From the IMG/VR virus record IMGVR_UViG_3300006945_000006, positions 1 through 24,410 of that record: a DNA stretch of 24,410 nt. One strand, given 5' to 3'. This document shows, in pieces, positions 7,208 through 13,537 of this stretch. Both the position numbers and the translations under genes were made by a program. The first letter of the stretch is position 1. Every line of letters begins with the position of its first letter. Under the pieces are notes generated by a model. It was not told where the DNA came from. It saw only the letters and a program-made list of their open reading frames with translations, and did not search any database. This DNA is from a virus.

Positions 7208-8666
7208 CCGCGGGCTCCCCTTCTTCGTCCGGCCCCTGTTCGTCGTCCGGCGGTTCTTCGTCTGGCGGCGTCGGCGGCGCGGGCGCCGTCGTCAGCCCCA
7301 GCTCCTGCATCAGCGCCAGCTCCTTGGCCCGCTGGCGCAGGGCCTCTTCCCAGTCCCGGCCCTGCTTGGCGTACTCGTGGGCCAGCGTCGTCGTGTGGTT
7401 GCCCAGCCGTGTCGCCTGGGCGCTGGCTTCCTTGGTCGGATCGACGTGCTCGTGGCCGTCCCAGAACCACTGGTGCGGCCAGTCGGCGATCAGCCCCAGG
7501 CCGGCGGGCAGGAGACCGGGGATCAGCGCCGCCTCGTCGAACCAGGCGGCGAGGATGCGGTCCAGCACGGCGCACTCCAGGTGCGCCTGCTCGACGCGGA
7601 TCGCCTTGAAGTAGGTCTGGTGGTCCAGCCGGCCGGAGGCGTAGTTGTAGCCCGAGCTGTTGCCCGCCGCGACGTTGAACGGCATGTTGAGGCACCGCGC
7701 GATCTCGTTGAGCACCTCGCGCTTGAACTCGGCGTAAGTCGTGGCCGGCTGCTCGGCCTGCAGCTGGCTCATCTTCCAGCCGCCGGGCATGGTGACCAGC
7801 GCCCGCTGCTCCAGCTCAATGGGCTCGAACGGCTCGGCGGCGTCCGCCTCACCGCCGGCCGGGGCGTCGGTGTAAAGGATGCCGGCGAAGTCGGCGGCCG
7901 TCTCCGCGGCCGCGAGCACCGCCAGCGTAAAGCGCCGCAGCTGGGCGAACAGCGGCAGGGCCGGCGTGATGTCCGGGATGCCGCGGGCTTGGCCGGGGCG
8001 GTCGGCCCGGAACCAGTGGATGACGGAGGCGGCCGGCACCCGGTCGTAGTCGAGGAAGGTGCGCCGGCTCGTCTCGCCGGGGTGCTCTTTGAGCACGTGG
8101 TACTCGACCGGGTTGCCGGCGGCGTCAAAGACGATCCCGTCGATGGCGTTGGCGTCGAGGGCCGCCAGGTCCGGCGTGCAGACCTGGTCGGCCTCCAGCA
8201 GCCGCAGGTCGAGCTGCACGGGCGTGGGCAGCTTCGGGTTGCTGGTCAGGACGGCGAAGGCCTCGCCGTCGTGGGCGCGGGCCATCCGCAGGGTCCGGAG
8301 CTTGCCGGCCAGGCTGACCGCCTTGGCCCAGGCCGCGAACGCCTGCTCGATGCGGCGGTTGGCCTCGGCGTCGTCCGTGAGCATCTGCAGCCGCGGCCCG
8401 GTGCCGATCACGTCGTTGGCGAGGGTCAGCACGATGCCGCGGGCGTAGCTGTTGTTGGCGACCTCGTAGCGCGCCCGGTTCCGCAGCACGCGGCGGACTT
8501 CGGCGCTGTTGGCGGCGTTGGCCGACAGGCCGTCGGCGTTGGCCCAGTGCCGGCGGTTGTCGTCGTTGGTCACCGCCGCGTCGTAGCGGGCGCGGATGGC
8601 CCGCACTGCGCGGCGCGGCGCGCACCGGGAGCGCCGAGCAAACAGATTGGTCAACCAGTTCAGCAA
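7143..8666 (-). CDS. Phage portal protein, lambda-like family (507 aa)
   Basis: The portal is the dodecameric ring at one capsid vertex through which DNA is packaged. Features of the lambda-type portal family are visible: RARYDAAVTNDDNRRHWANAD near the N-terminus, NNSYARGIVLTLANDVIGTGP, HWFRADRPGQARGIP in the middle, and SSGYNYASGRLDHQTY, a strongly conserved portal motif. The last 45 residues are a Pro/Asp/Glu-rich tail. The start is a TTG at 8666 with GGAG 5 nt upstream, immediately after the stop of the small upstream gene. The 3' end overlaps the protease-capsid start by 65 nt. Confidence 0.92.
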   Translation of the reverse strand: MLNWLTNLFARRSRCAPRRAVRAIRARYDAAVTNDDNRRHWANADGLSANAANSAEVRRVLRNRARYEVANNSYARGIVLTLANDVIGTGPRLQMLTDDAEANRRIEQAFAAWAKAVSLAGKLRTLRMARAHDGEAFAVLTSNPKLPTPVQLDLRLLEADQVCTPDLAALDANAIDGIVFDAAGNPVEYHVLKEHPGETSRRTFLDYDRVPAASVIHWFRADRPGQARGIPDITPALPLFAQLRRFTLAVLAAAETAADFAGILYTDAPAGGEADAAEPFEPIELEQRALVTMPGGWKMSQLQAEQPATTYAEFKREVLNEIARCLNMPFNVAAGNSSGYNYASGRLDHQTYFKAIRVEQAHLECAVLDRILAAWFDEAALIPGLLPAGLGLIADWPHQWFWDGHEHVDPTKEASAQATRLGNHTTTLAHEYAKQGRDWEEALRQRAKELALMQELGLTTAPAPPTPPDEEPPDDEQGPDEEGEPADGDEDAEDAEGDPREREAAVA

Positions 8667-8668
8667 GC

Positions 8669-8866
8669 CTACTCCGTTCCAGGTGGGACGAGCTTGTTGA
8701 AGCGCAGGCCGCGCTTCTTCGACTTGACCGCCTCTTTCGAGGTCAGGTAGCGGTCGGCCTCGATCTGGTCGGGCAGCGGGTGCTGCTCGACGCTGCCGGC
8801 GTCGCCCGAGGCCTTAGACGGCCCCTGGGCATTCTCACGGATCTTGTCCTCAAGGTCGTCCGCCAT
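8669..8866 (-). CDS. Small conserved phage protein, first gene of the structural operon (65 aa)
   Basis: 65 residues beginning MADDLEDKIRENAQGPSKAS, with a C-terminal half rich in Lys and the segment IEADRYL followed by RGLRFNKLVPPGTE. I recall similar short proteins between terminase and portal genes in other phages, but no function. Small head-joining proteins often occupy this slot, yet the sequence does not look like lambda gpW. The ATG at 8866 has GGAGG 5 nt upstream and is preferred over longer readings that would run through the regulatory gap. Its start is 22 bp from the left copy of the 41-bp inverted repeat. Confidence 0.72.
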   Translation of the reverse strand: MADDLEDKIRENAQGPSKASGDAGSVEQHPLPDQIEADRYLTSKEAVKSKKRGLRFNKLVPPGTE

Positions 8867-8888
8867 GCGTCCTCCGCAAATCACTCTC

Positions 8889-8929
8889 TCTACTTCTAAA
8901 GGACGCAGTGGCGCGGCGAGGTGACGGAT
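8889..8929 (-). promoter_or_regulatory. Left copy of 41-bp inverted element; likely leftward promoter/operator
   Basis: Matches the reverse complement of 10294-10334 at 40 of 41 positions (mismatch at 8919). On the minus strand it reads outward to the structural operon and ends 22 bp before the ATG at 8866. The outward strand contains GTCACC, 14 nt later CGTC, then TTTAGAAGTAGA. CGTC is a common -10 core of ECF sigma promoters. The promoter reading is an inference from placement. Confidence 0.6.
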
Positions 8930-9192
8930 GAAGGCCCGGCAATTCTGGACCAACACTGCAGCTGCCGGGGCTGCTGCGAATTTTCGCTGGACCTTTGGAA
9001 GAAAACCCGAAAAAAGTCGAATTCCAGAACCTCTTGATAGGCCAAGCCTTAGAGCGTCAACCCTGTGGCCGGCCCCGCGAAAAATCGCCCTCGCTGCGAA
9101 TTTTCGCCAGTCGGGGGTGACGGGCCGGCGATGGGCCAGCAGCAACCGTAAGCTGCGGCCGCTGGCCCCGGCGAGTAGCTGAGAGGTTCGCT
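8930..9192. promoter_or_regulatory. Gene-free control region with two 15-bp direct repeats (operator candidates)
   Basis: The sequence GCTGCGAATTTTCGC occurs at 8973-8987 and 9093-9107, exactly 120 bp apart. Each holds a small dyad (GCGAA-TT-TTCGC). A related dyad GCGAAAAATCGC is at 9077-9088. The stretch is more A/T-rich than its surroundings. A frame at 8930-9182 is open, but its codons lack the local third-position bias. The region likely holds binding sites for a repressor or activator. Confidence 0.55.
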
Positions 9193-9522
9193 ATGCAGAC
9201 CCCGTCCAGCAAGTCATCCCTGTCCCCGGCGCGGCAGCGCCTCGTCGAGCTGATGCAAGACCTCAACTTCGGCCACATCGAGCGGCTGGAGATCCTCGAC
9301 AGCCAGCCGGTCTTCGACCCGCCGCCCCGCGTCGTCCGCGAGATCAAGTTCGGCGCGCGGAACGGGCCGCGTCCCGAGGCCGCCCTCCGCGACTTCGTGC
9401 TCAAGGCCCAGCTCGTGGAGTTCTTCGCCTGCCTCGACACGCTCGGCGACGGCGTCATCGAGCGTCTGGAGGTGCAACACGGACTGCCGTTCCGCGTCGC
9501 CCTTGAGGAGGCCGCGGCCTGA
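9193..9522 (+). CDS. Conserved protein of unknown function (109 aa)
   Basis: 109 residues. The ATG at 9193 has AGAGG 6 nt upstream. It has a helical start (SPARQRLVELMQDLNFGHIERLEI), a central DPPPRVVREIKFGARNGPRPE segment, and a C-terminal helix with VEFFACLDTLGDGVIERLEVQHGLPFRV. I recall similar small proteins in planctomycete genomes and phages, without a known role. No metal ligands or membrane segment are visible. It is the first rightward gene and could be an early regulator, since it lies just after the operator-like repeats and before the sigma factor gene, but this is only positional. Confidence 0.7.
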   Translation: MQTPSSKSSLSPARQRLVELMQDLNFGHIERLEILDSQPVFDPPPRVVREIKFGARNGPRPEAALRDFVLKAQLVEFFACLDTLGDGVIERLEVQHGLPFRVALEEAAA

Positions 9523-9550
9523 CAGCGGCTCTGCCTTCCGTCGTTCCGTT

Positions 9551-9567
9551 TCCTGATTCCTGATTCC
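9551..9567 (+). repeat. Short tandem repeat TCCTGAT in the gap before the sigma gene
   Basis: Two and a half copies of a 7-bp unit (TCCTGAT TCCTGAT TCC) follow the stop of the preceding gene, in a pyrimidine-rich low-complexity stretch starting near 9530. It is another example of simple-sequence spacer in this genome. Confidence 0.6.
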
Positions 9568-9603
9568 ACCACCTGACAGCAGACCGGCCACACCGTGGAG
9601 GTC

Positions 9604-9638
9604 GTTGTGGGTGACGCCGCTTCGGCATCACACACGAC
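9604..9638 (+). other. Strong hairpin upstream of the sigma factor gene
   Basis: Positions 9604-9619 pair with 9623-9638 with two mismatches and one G-U, around a 3-nt loop (CTT). No U-run follows, so it is not a classic intrinsic terminator. It may protect or attenuate the sigma factor transcript, whose ATG is at 9719. Confidence 0.5.
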
Positions 9639-9718
9639 ACCTTCCCGGACAGGGCTGGGTCCGCGCCGACGACGGCTCACCCACGCGCCCTCCTCCGCGG
9701 CCGGCGGAGGAGCTTCCC

Positions 9719-10294
9719 ATGCAAGAGCTGTTCGACGACCTCGCCATGAAACTCGTCAAGGAGCGGGTCAAGCAGATGATCGGCCGCAACGGCTTCACCC
9801 CTTCCGACCGCGAAGACCTGAAGCAGGAGTTCGCCCTCCACCTCCTGGAGTGCCTGCGCCGGCTGAAGGAGCCGCCGCAGGACCGGCAGGCCTTCCTTCG
9901 GCGTGTGATCTCCCGCTTCGCCATCTCGCTGATCCGCCGCCGCGAGGCCCAGAAGCGCGACCACCGGCGCGTCAGCTCGCTGAGCAAGCGGGTGGTCGAT
10001 TGTGACGGGCAGCGCGTCGAGATGGCCAGGACCATTCCTGAGGACCATACGCACACTCGCCTCGGCATCGCCCCGCGCAGTCGTCTGGAAGACGTGGAAC
10101 TGGGCCACGACGTGGCCACCGTCCTGGCCATGCTGCCGCCCGACTTGCGCGACCTGTGCGAGCGGCTCAAGGACCATTCCATCGCCCTTGTGGCCCGCCA
10201 GGTCGGCGTCCCCCGCACCACCCTGCACGACGCCATCAGCCGGCTGCGGCAGCACTTCGAGGACGCGGGGCTGCGGGCCTATTTGAGCCGGTGA
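9719..10294 (+). CDS. ECF-like sigma-70 family factor (191 aa)
   Basis: Sigma factors direct RNA polymerase to specific promoters. The 191-residue product begins MQELFDDLAMKL and has a region-2-like helix set (DREDLKQEFALHLLECLRR, then DRQAFLRRVISRFAISLIRR) and a C-terminal region-4-like helix-turn-helix (LPPDLRDLCERLKDHS, then VARQVGVPRTTLHDAISRLR). Length is that of the ECF group. The ATG at 9719 has GGAGGAG 7 nt upstream. An upstream in-frame start at 9605 would add 38 residues with no similarity to the family. The stop overlaps the right 41-bp inverted element, and the gene lies between the two copies. A switch from early to late transcription is the natural role for such a gene in a phage (inference). 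Confidence 0.82.
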   Translation: MQELFDDLAMKLVKERVKQMIGRNGFTPSDREDLKQEFALHLLECLRRLKEPPQDRQAFLRRVISRFAISLIRRREAQKRDHRRVSSLSKRVVDCDGQRVEMARTIPEDHTHTRLGIAPRSRLEDVELGHDVATVLAMLPPDLRDLCERLKDHSIALVARQVGVPRTTLHDAISRLRQHFEDAGLRAYLSR

Positions 10295-10334
10295 TCCGTC
10301 ACCCCGCCGCGCCACTGCGTCCTTTAGAAGTAGA
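10294..10334 (+). promoter_or_regulatory. Right copy of 41-bp inverted element; likely rightward promoter/operator
   Basis: Reverse complement of 8889-8929 with one mismatch. Reading rightward it overlaps the last base of the sigma factor stop and ends 23 bp before the ATG at 10358. The leader between has GAGGG 5 nt before the start. The same GTCACC, CGTC and TTTAGAAGTAGA marks are present at the same spacing as in the left copy. Confidence 0.6.
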
Positions 10335-10357
10335 CACCCATCACGCCGAGGGACGCC

Positions 10358-11209
10358 ATGATGCTTGCATTTCCCTGGGCGCGCCGGAACGGTTGTTCCG
10401 GCGCGCCCGCCCTCGGCCGTCTCGACTTTCTGCTGCGCGAGCCGGCCGAAGTGTACCACGCCAAATCGAAGGAGTACCTGACCAGCCACGCCCTGGCCGA
10501 TTTCCGCGAGAACCCGCTCCTGTACCGCAAGCGACAGCTCGGCTTGGTCGTCGAGGAGGACCGCCCCGCCTTCCAGATTGGCCGCGCCGCCCACACGCTG
10601 ATCCTGGAAGGCCGCGACGCCTACCGGCGGCAGTACGCCTTCGGCGGGCCGACCAACCCGGCGACGGGCAAGCTGTTCGACAGCCGCTCCAAGGCCTACC
10701 AGGAGTGGGCCGAGCGCCAGGCCAAGCCGGTGCTCACCGACCGCCAGGCTGCCCTCGTCGAGGAGCTGGCCGGCGCGGTGCAGCGCCACCCCGTGGCCGG
10801 CGAACTCCTGGCCGAAGGGCTGCCGGAGAGTGTCCTCCGCTGCGACTACCGGGGCGTCCCCTGCCAGGCCCGGCTCGACTGGCTCAACCCCGCCAAGGGC
10901 CTCGTCGATCTCAAGACCTGCGACCACCTCAAGTACCTCGAGGCCGACGCCCGGTCGTTCGGCTACCTCCACCAGCTCGCCTTCTACCGTGCCCTGCTGG
11001 CACTGGCGGGCGGCGAGCAGGTCCCGGTCTACCTGATCGCCGTCGAGAAGCGCGAGCCATTTCGCTGCGGCGTCTGGCGGATCGACCCGAACGTCCTGGC
11101 CGTCGCGGAGCTGGATAACGAGGCCGCCCTGGAGCGCCTGGTGCGCTGCCGGCAGCTGGACCACTGGCCCACCGGCTACGAGGAGCTGCGCGTCTTCGAC
11201 CACCTGTGA
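10358..11209 (+). CDS. PD-(D/E)XK exonuclease, phage exodeoxyribonuclease VIII-like (283 aa)
   Basis: A RecB-fold exonuclease that resects double-stranded DNA ends to make single strands for annealing. It has EVYHAKSKEYLTSHALADFR near residues 31-50, H79 in GRAAHT, and the nuclease core GVPCQARLDWL (D174) then GLVDLKTC (D184, K186), with Q206 in HQLAFY as the QxxxY motif. The C-terminal REPFRCGVWR stretch is also usual in this group. GAGGG lies 5 nt before the ATG pair at 10358. It heads the recombination operon and is followed by a Sak4-like ATPase and a DUF669 protein, the common exonuclease-annealase-SSB grouping. Confidence 0.88.
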   Translation: MMLAFPWARRNGCSGAPALGRLDFLLREPAEVYHAKSKEYLTSHALADFRENPLLYRKRQLGLVVEEDRPAFQIGRAAHTLILEGRDAYRRQYAFGGPTNPATGKLFDSRSKAYQEWAERQAKPVLTDRQAALVEELAGAVQRHPVAGELLAEGLPESVLRCDYRGVPCQARLDWLNPAKGLVDLKTCDHLKYLEADARSFGYLHQLAFYRALLALAGGEQVPVYLIAVEKREPFRCGVWRIDPNVLAVAELDNEAALERLVRCRQLDHWPTGYEELRVFDHL

Positions 11210-11225
11210 GGCGGAAGGCCGAAGA

Positions 11226-11276
11226 CCGAAGGCTGAAGGAAGCCAAAACGGTCTTCGGTTGTCCTTCAGCCTTCGG
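11226..11276 (+). repeat. Intercistronic hairpin repeat, copy A
   Basis: A perfect 15-bp stem (11226-11240 with 11262-11276, arm CCGAAGGCTGAAGGA) and a 21-nt loop lie between the exonuclease stop and the next start. The whole 11210-11296 stretch is built from GGCYGAAGG-like units and resembles copy B at 12066-12138. It lacks a U-run, so it is more likely an mRNA processing or stability element than a terminator. Confidence 0.75.
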
Positions 11277-11308
11277 CCTACAGCCTTCAGCCTCCTGAGG
11301 AACCGACC

Positions 11309-12052
11309 ATGAGTCTCCTGGCACAAGTCCAGAGCGGCAAGCGGCCGGCCCCACGGCGCGTGCTGCTCTACGGCACCCACGGCATCGGCAAATCGACCTT
11401 CGGCGCCGGCAGCGACCGGCCCGTGTTCGTCCAGACCGAGGACGGCCTGGGCGAGATCGACTGCGACAAGTTCCCCCTGGCCCTGTCGTACCCGGACGCG
11501 CTAAAGGCCCTGGAAGCCCTCTACACCGAGCAGCACCCCTACCGCACGGTCGTCGTCGATTCGCTCGACTGGCTGGAGCGGCTGATCTGGGCCGAGGTCT
11601 GCCGGCAGCGCTCCGTCGAGAACATCGAGGACATCGGCTACGGCAAGGGCTACGTCTTCGCCCTGACGCCCTGGCGCGAGTTCCTGACCGGCCTGGACGC
11701 CCTGCGCAACGACCGCGGCATGACGGTCGTGCTCATCGCCCACGCCCGCATCGAGCGCTTCGAGAACCCCGAGACGGACAGCTACGACCGCTACGTGCCC
11801 CGGCTGCACAAGCTGGCCTCGCAGGTCATCCAGGAGTGGTGCGACGAGGTCCTGTTCGCCACCTACAAGGTCTACACCAAGCAGACCGATGAGGGCTTCA
11901 GCCGCAAGAAGACCAAGGGCATCGGCACCGGCGAGCGCGTCCTGTACACCAGCGAGCGCCCCTCGCACGTCGCCAAGAACCGCCTGGGCCTGCCCGACGA
12001 ATTGCCGCTCGACTGGCACGCTTACGCCTCGTTCTTCCACCAACCCAACTGA
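11309..12052 (+). CDS. Sak4-like RecA-family ATPase / phage nucleotide-binding protein (247 aa)
   Basis: Sak4 proteins are RecA-fold ATPases that anneal single strands in phage recombination. Walker A is GTHGIGKST (residues 22-30) and Walker B is VVVDSLDWLE (81-90). LIAHARIERFE follows in the middle, a sensor-like segment, and the C-terminal part includes KNRLGLPDELPLDW, a usual ending in this family. GAGGAA sits 7 nt before the ATG. Neighbours (exonuclease before, DUF669 after) agree with the known grouping in which Sak4 works with an SSB-like partner. Confidence 0.87.
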   Translation: MSLLAQVQSGKRPAPRRVLLYGTHGIGKSTFGAGSDRPVFVQTEDGLGEIDCDKFPLALSYPDALKALEALYTEQHPYRTVVVDSLDWLERLIWAEVCRQRSVENIEDIGYGKGYVFALTPWREFLTGLDALRNDRGMTVVLIAHARIERFENPETDSYDRYVPRLHKLASQVIQEWCDEVLFATYKVYTKQTDEGFSRKKTKGIGTGERVLYTSERPSHVAKNRLGLPDELPLDWHAYASFFHQPN

Positions 12053-12065
12053 GAGCGGAGGCCGA

Positions 12066-12138
12066 AGGCTGGAGGCTGAAGGAAGGCAAAGACCGTCTTT
12101 TGGTTTTCCTCCGGCCTACAGCCTTCAGCCTCCAGCCT
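12066..12138 (+). repeat. Intercistronic hairpin repeat, copy B
   Basis: A perfect 17-bp stem (12066-12082 with 12122-12138, arm AGGCTGGAGGCTGAAGG) closes a 39-nt loop. It shares the middle segment with copy A (GGCTGAAGGAA, then GGCAAA/GCCAAAA, a GTCTT stretch and CGGCCTACAGCCTTCAGCCTCC). Its right edge (GAAGGAG) supplies the ribosome site of the DUF669 gene. Confidence 0.75.
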
Positions 12139-12153
12139 GAAGGAGAGTGACCC

Positions 12154-12606
12154 ATGGCTGACCTGCACGGGTTCAACGCGAACGAAGTCGATCCGACGAC
12201 CGACCTGGAGCCGATCCCCGCCGGCAAGTACCTGGCGATGATCACCGACTCGGAGATGAAGCCGACCAAGAGCGGCGACGGCCGCTACCTGCAGCTGACC
12301 TTCCAGATCCTGGAGGGGCCGTACAAGAACCGCTTCGTCTGGGCGCGGCTGAACCTGCACAACGCCAACGAGACGGCGGTGAAGATCGCCCGCGCCGAGC
12401 TGTCGGCGATCTGCCGGGCGGTGGGCGTGCTGACGCCCAAGGACAGCTGCGAGCTGCACAACCTGCCGCTGGTCATCACGGTCAAGCTGAAGAAGCGCGA
12501 GGACACCGGCGAGCTGCAGAACGAGGTCCGCGGCTACGCCAAGAAGGAGGCGGCCGCCGGCCAGCCGCAGCAGGCGGCGACCAACGCGCCTCCCTGGCGG
12601 CGCTGA
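12154..12606 (+). CDS. DUF669 family, putative single-stranded DNA-binding protein (150 aa)
   Basis: 150 residues with an OB-like beta pattern: PIPAGKYLAMITDSEMKPTKSGDGRYL, LTFQILEGPYKNRFVWARLNL, then a helix with AELSAICRAVGV and LVITVKLKKRED. The C-terminus is a flexible tail rich in Gln/Ala ending PPWRR. DUF669 proteins regularly neighbour Sak4 or Erf annealases and are thought to act as SSB-like partners. AAGGAG precedes the ATG by about 9 nt. Confidence 0.85.
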   Translation: MADLHGFNANEVDPTTDLEPIPAGKYLAMITDSEMKPTKSGDGRYLQLTFQILEGPYKNRFVWARLNLHNANETAVKIARAELSAICRAVGVLTPKDSCELHNLPLVITVKLKKREDTGELQNEVRGYAKKEAAAGQPQQAATNAPPWRR

Positions 12607-12739
12607 TTCCCAACGCCTGGCTTGTGCCTTCTGGTGAACGGGCCTCCCCCGGCAGGCACCTGACTTGGTCCGCCGATGGTCCTGGTAGCGCCTACGCGAC
12701 CGAAGCATAGGCCAGGCTTCTATTACACGAAGAGGCCAC
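12607..12739 (+). other. Gap between DUF669 gene and resolvase gene
   Basis: 133 bp without a gene. A 7-bp inverted pair (GCCTGGC near 12617, GCCAGGC near 12710) brackets most of it. Nothing else with a recognisable function is seen. The hairpin repeat seen in the two previous gaps is absent. Confidence 0.4.
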
Positions 12740-13537
12740 ATGAGCCGCTTGATTGAGTGCTTGAACTGCGGTGCTGAGTGTCGCCGCCGCGGTCCTGTGC
12801 AAAAGTACTGCGAGGCCTGTTCCGAGCAGAAGGATTTGCTCCGCAAGCGCCTCTGGGCGCGGACACATCCGCGCTCCGTGGAGCAGAAGGCCCGCCAGGC
12901 GGAACACAGCCAGCGACGGGCCGGAGCAGACCGCCGCGCCGGCGCCATCGCCAACGAGCACGGCCGGCAGTCCATCTTCTGGAACGCTGCCAACCCGGAC
13001 CTGGTGTGGAGCCTGCGGGTGGCTGTCCCCTTTAGCTACGCGGCCTCGAAGAACCATCTCTTCGCCCTTCGGCGGCAGGGGCACGTGGCCCTGCGCCGGG
13101 AATCGCGGGCCATGCGGACGGAGATCACGCTCCGCCTCCGACAGGCCCTGGCCGGCCGGCGAATCGCCCACAACAAGGTCTGGCTGGACATCCTGGTGCA
13201 AAAGCCCAACCACCGCGGCGATGCCATCAACGTGGTCGATCTGGTCTGCGACGCCGTCAAGGATGCCATCCCGGTCGATGATCGCTGGTTTTGCATTCGG
13301 CGGTTGGACTGGGAAATCGTCAAGGCGAATCCGCAGTTGTTCATCGGCCTGGGGCAAGACTCGCTGGAGGACTGCCAGATCTGCTCTTACTGCGGACAGA
13401 TCAAGCCGTTGTTGGCGTTCAACAAAGCGAAGCATTGTCCGCTCGGCGTGGGCCGGCAGTGCAAGGACTGCCGGCGGCGGGGAAGAATCCTGGCCAAGCA
13501 ACACCAGGAACCGGCCGGGGGGAGAGCGCGTGAATGA
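12740..13537 (+). CDS. RusA-like Holliday junction resolvase flanked by two zinc-finger modules (265 aa)
   Basis: The middle (about 88-205) fits RusA: RVAVPFSYAASKN, then KVWLDILVQKP followed by GDAINVVDLVCDAVKDAIPVDD, with acidic residues D161, D167, D171, D180 and D181 as candidate metal ligands, and VKANPQLFIGL. The N-terminus holds C7/C10 with C24/C27, a small zinc ribbon. The C-terminus holds C215/C218 with C241/C244 in a pattern like HNH-type or recombination nuclease fingers. Length is roughly double that of classic RusA. The ATG at 12740 has AGAGG 4 nt upstream, and its stop overlaps the helicase start as ATGA. Function: resolution of branched DNA before packaging. Confidence 0.78.
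   Translation: MSRLIECLNCGAECRRRGPVQKYCEACSEQKDLLRKRLWARTHPRSVEQKARQAEHSQRRAGADRRAGAIANEHGRQSIFWNAANPDLVWSLRVAVPFSYAASKNHLFALRRQGHVALRRESRAMRTEITLRLRQALAGRRIAHNKVWLDILVQKPNHRGDAINVVDLVCDAVKDAIPVDDRWFCIRRLDWEIVKANPQLFIGLGQDSLEDCQICSYCGQIKPLLAFNKAKHCPLGVGRQCKDCRRRGRILAKQHQEPAGGRARE

Noticed and set aside
5084-7609. An 841-codon open frame on the plus strand opposite the capsid and portal genes
   Set aside because: It is a shadow caused by high GC and strong third-position bias of the leftward genes. Its product is Arg/Gly/Ala-rich with no domain, and it crosses two real genes. The same holds for the long frames 2057-3721 (+), 13387-15348 (-), 15165-16733 (-) and 22693-24147 (-).
8930-9182. An 84-codon plus-strand frame starting right after the left 41-bp element, with GAGG upstream
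   Set aside because: Codon third positions are not G/C-biased, the product has no recognisable pattern, and it contains the same peptide twice only because of the 15-bp direct repeats. I treat it as control region.
8889-10334. Insertion sequence or transposon bounded by the 41-bp inverted repeats
   Set aside because: No transposase or recombinase gene lies between the repeats, no target duplication is seen outside them, and the equal distance to the two flanking starts fits control elements better.
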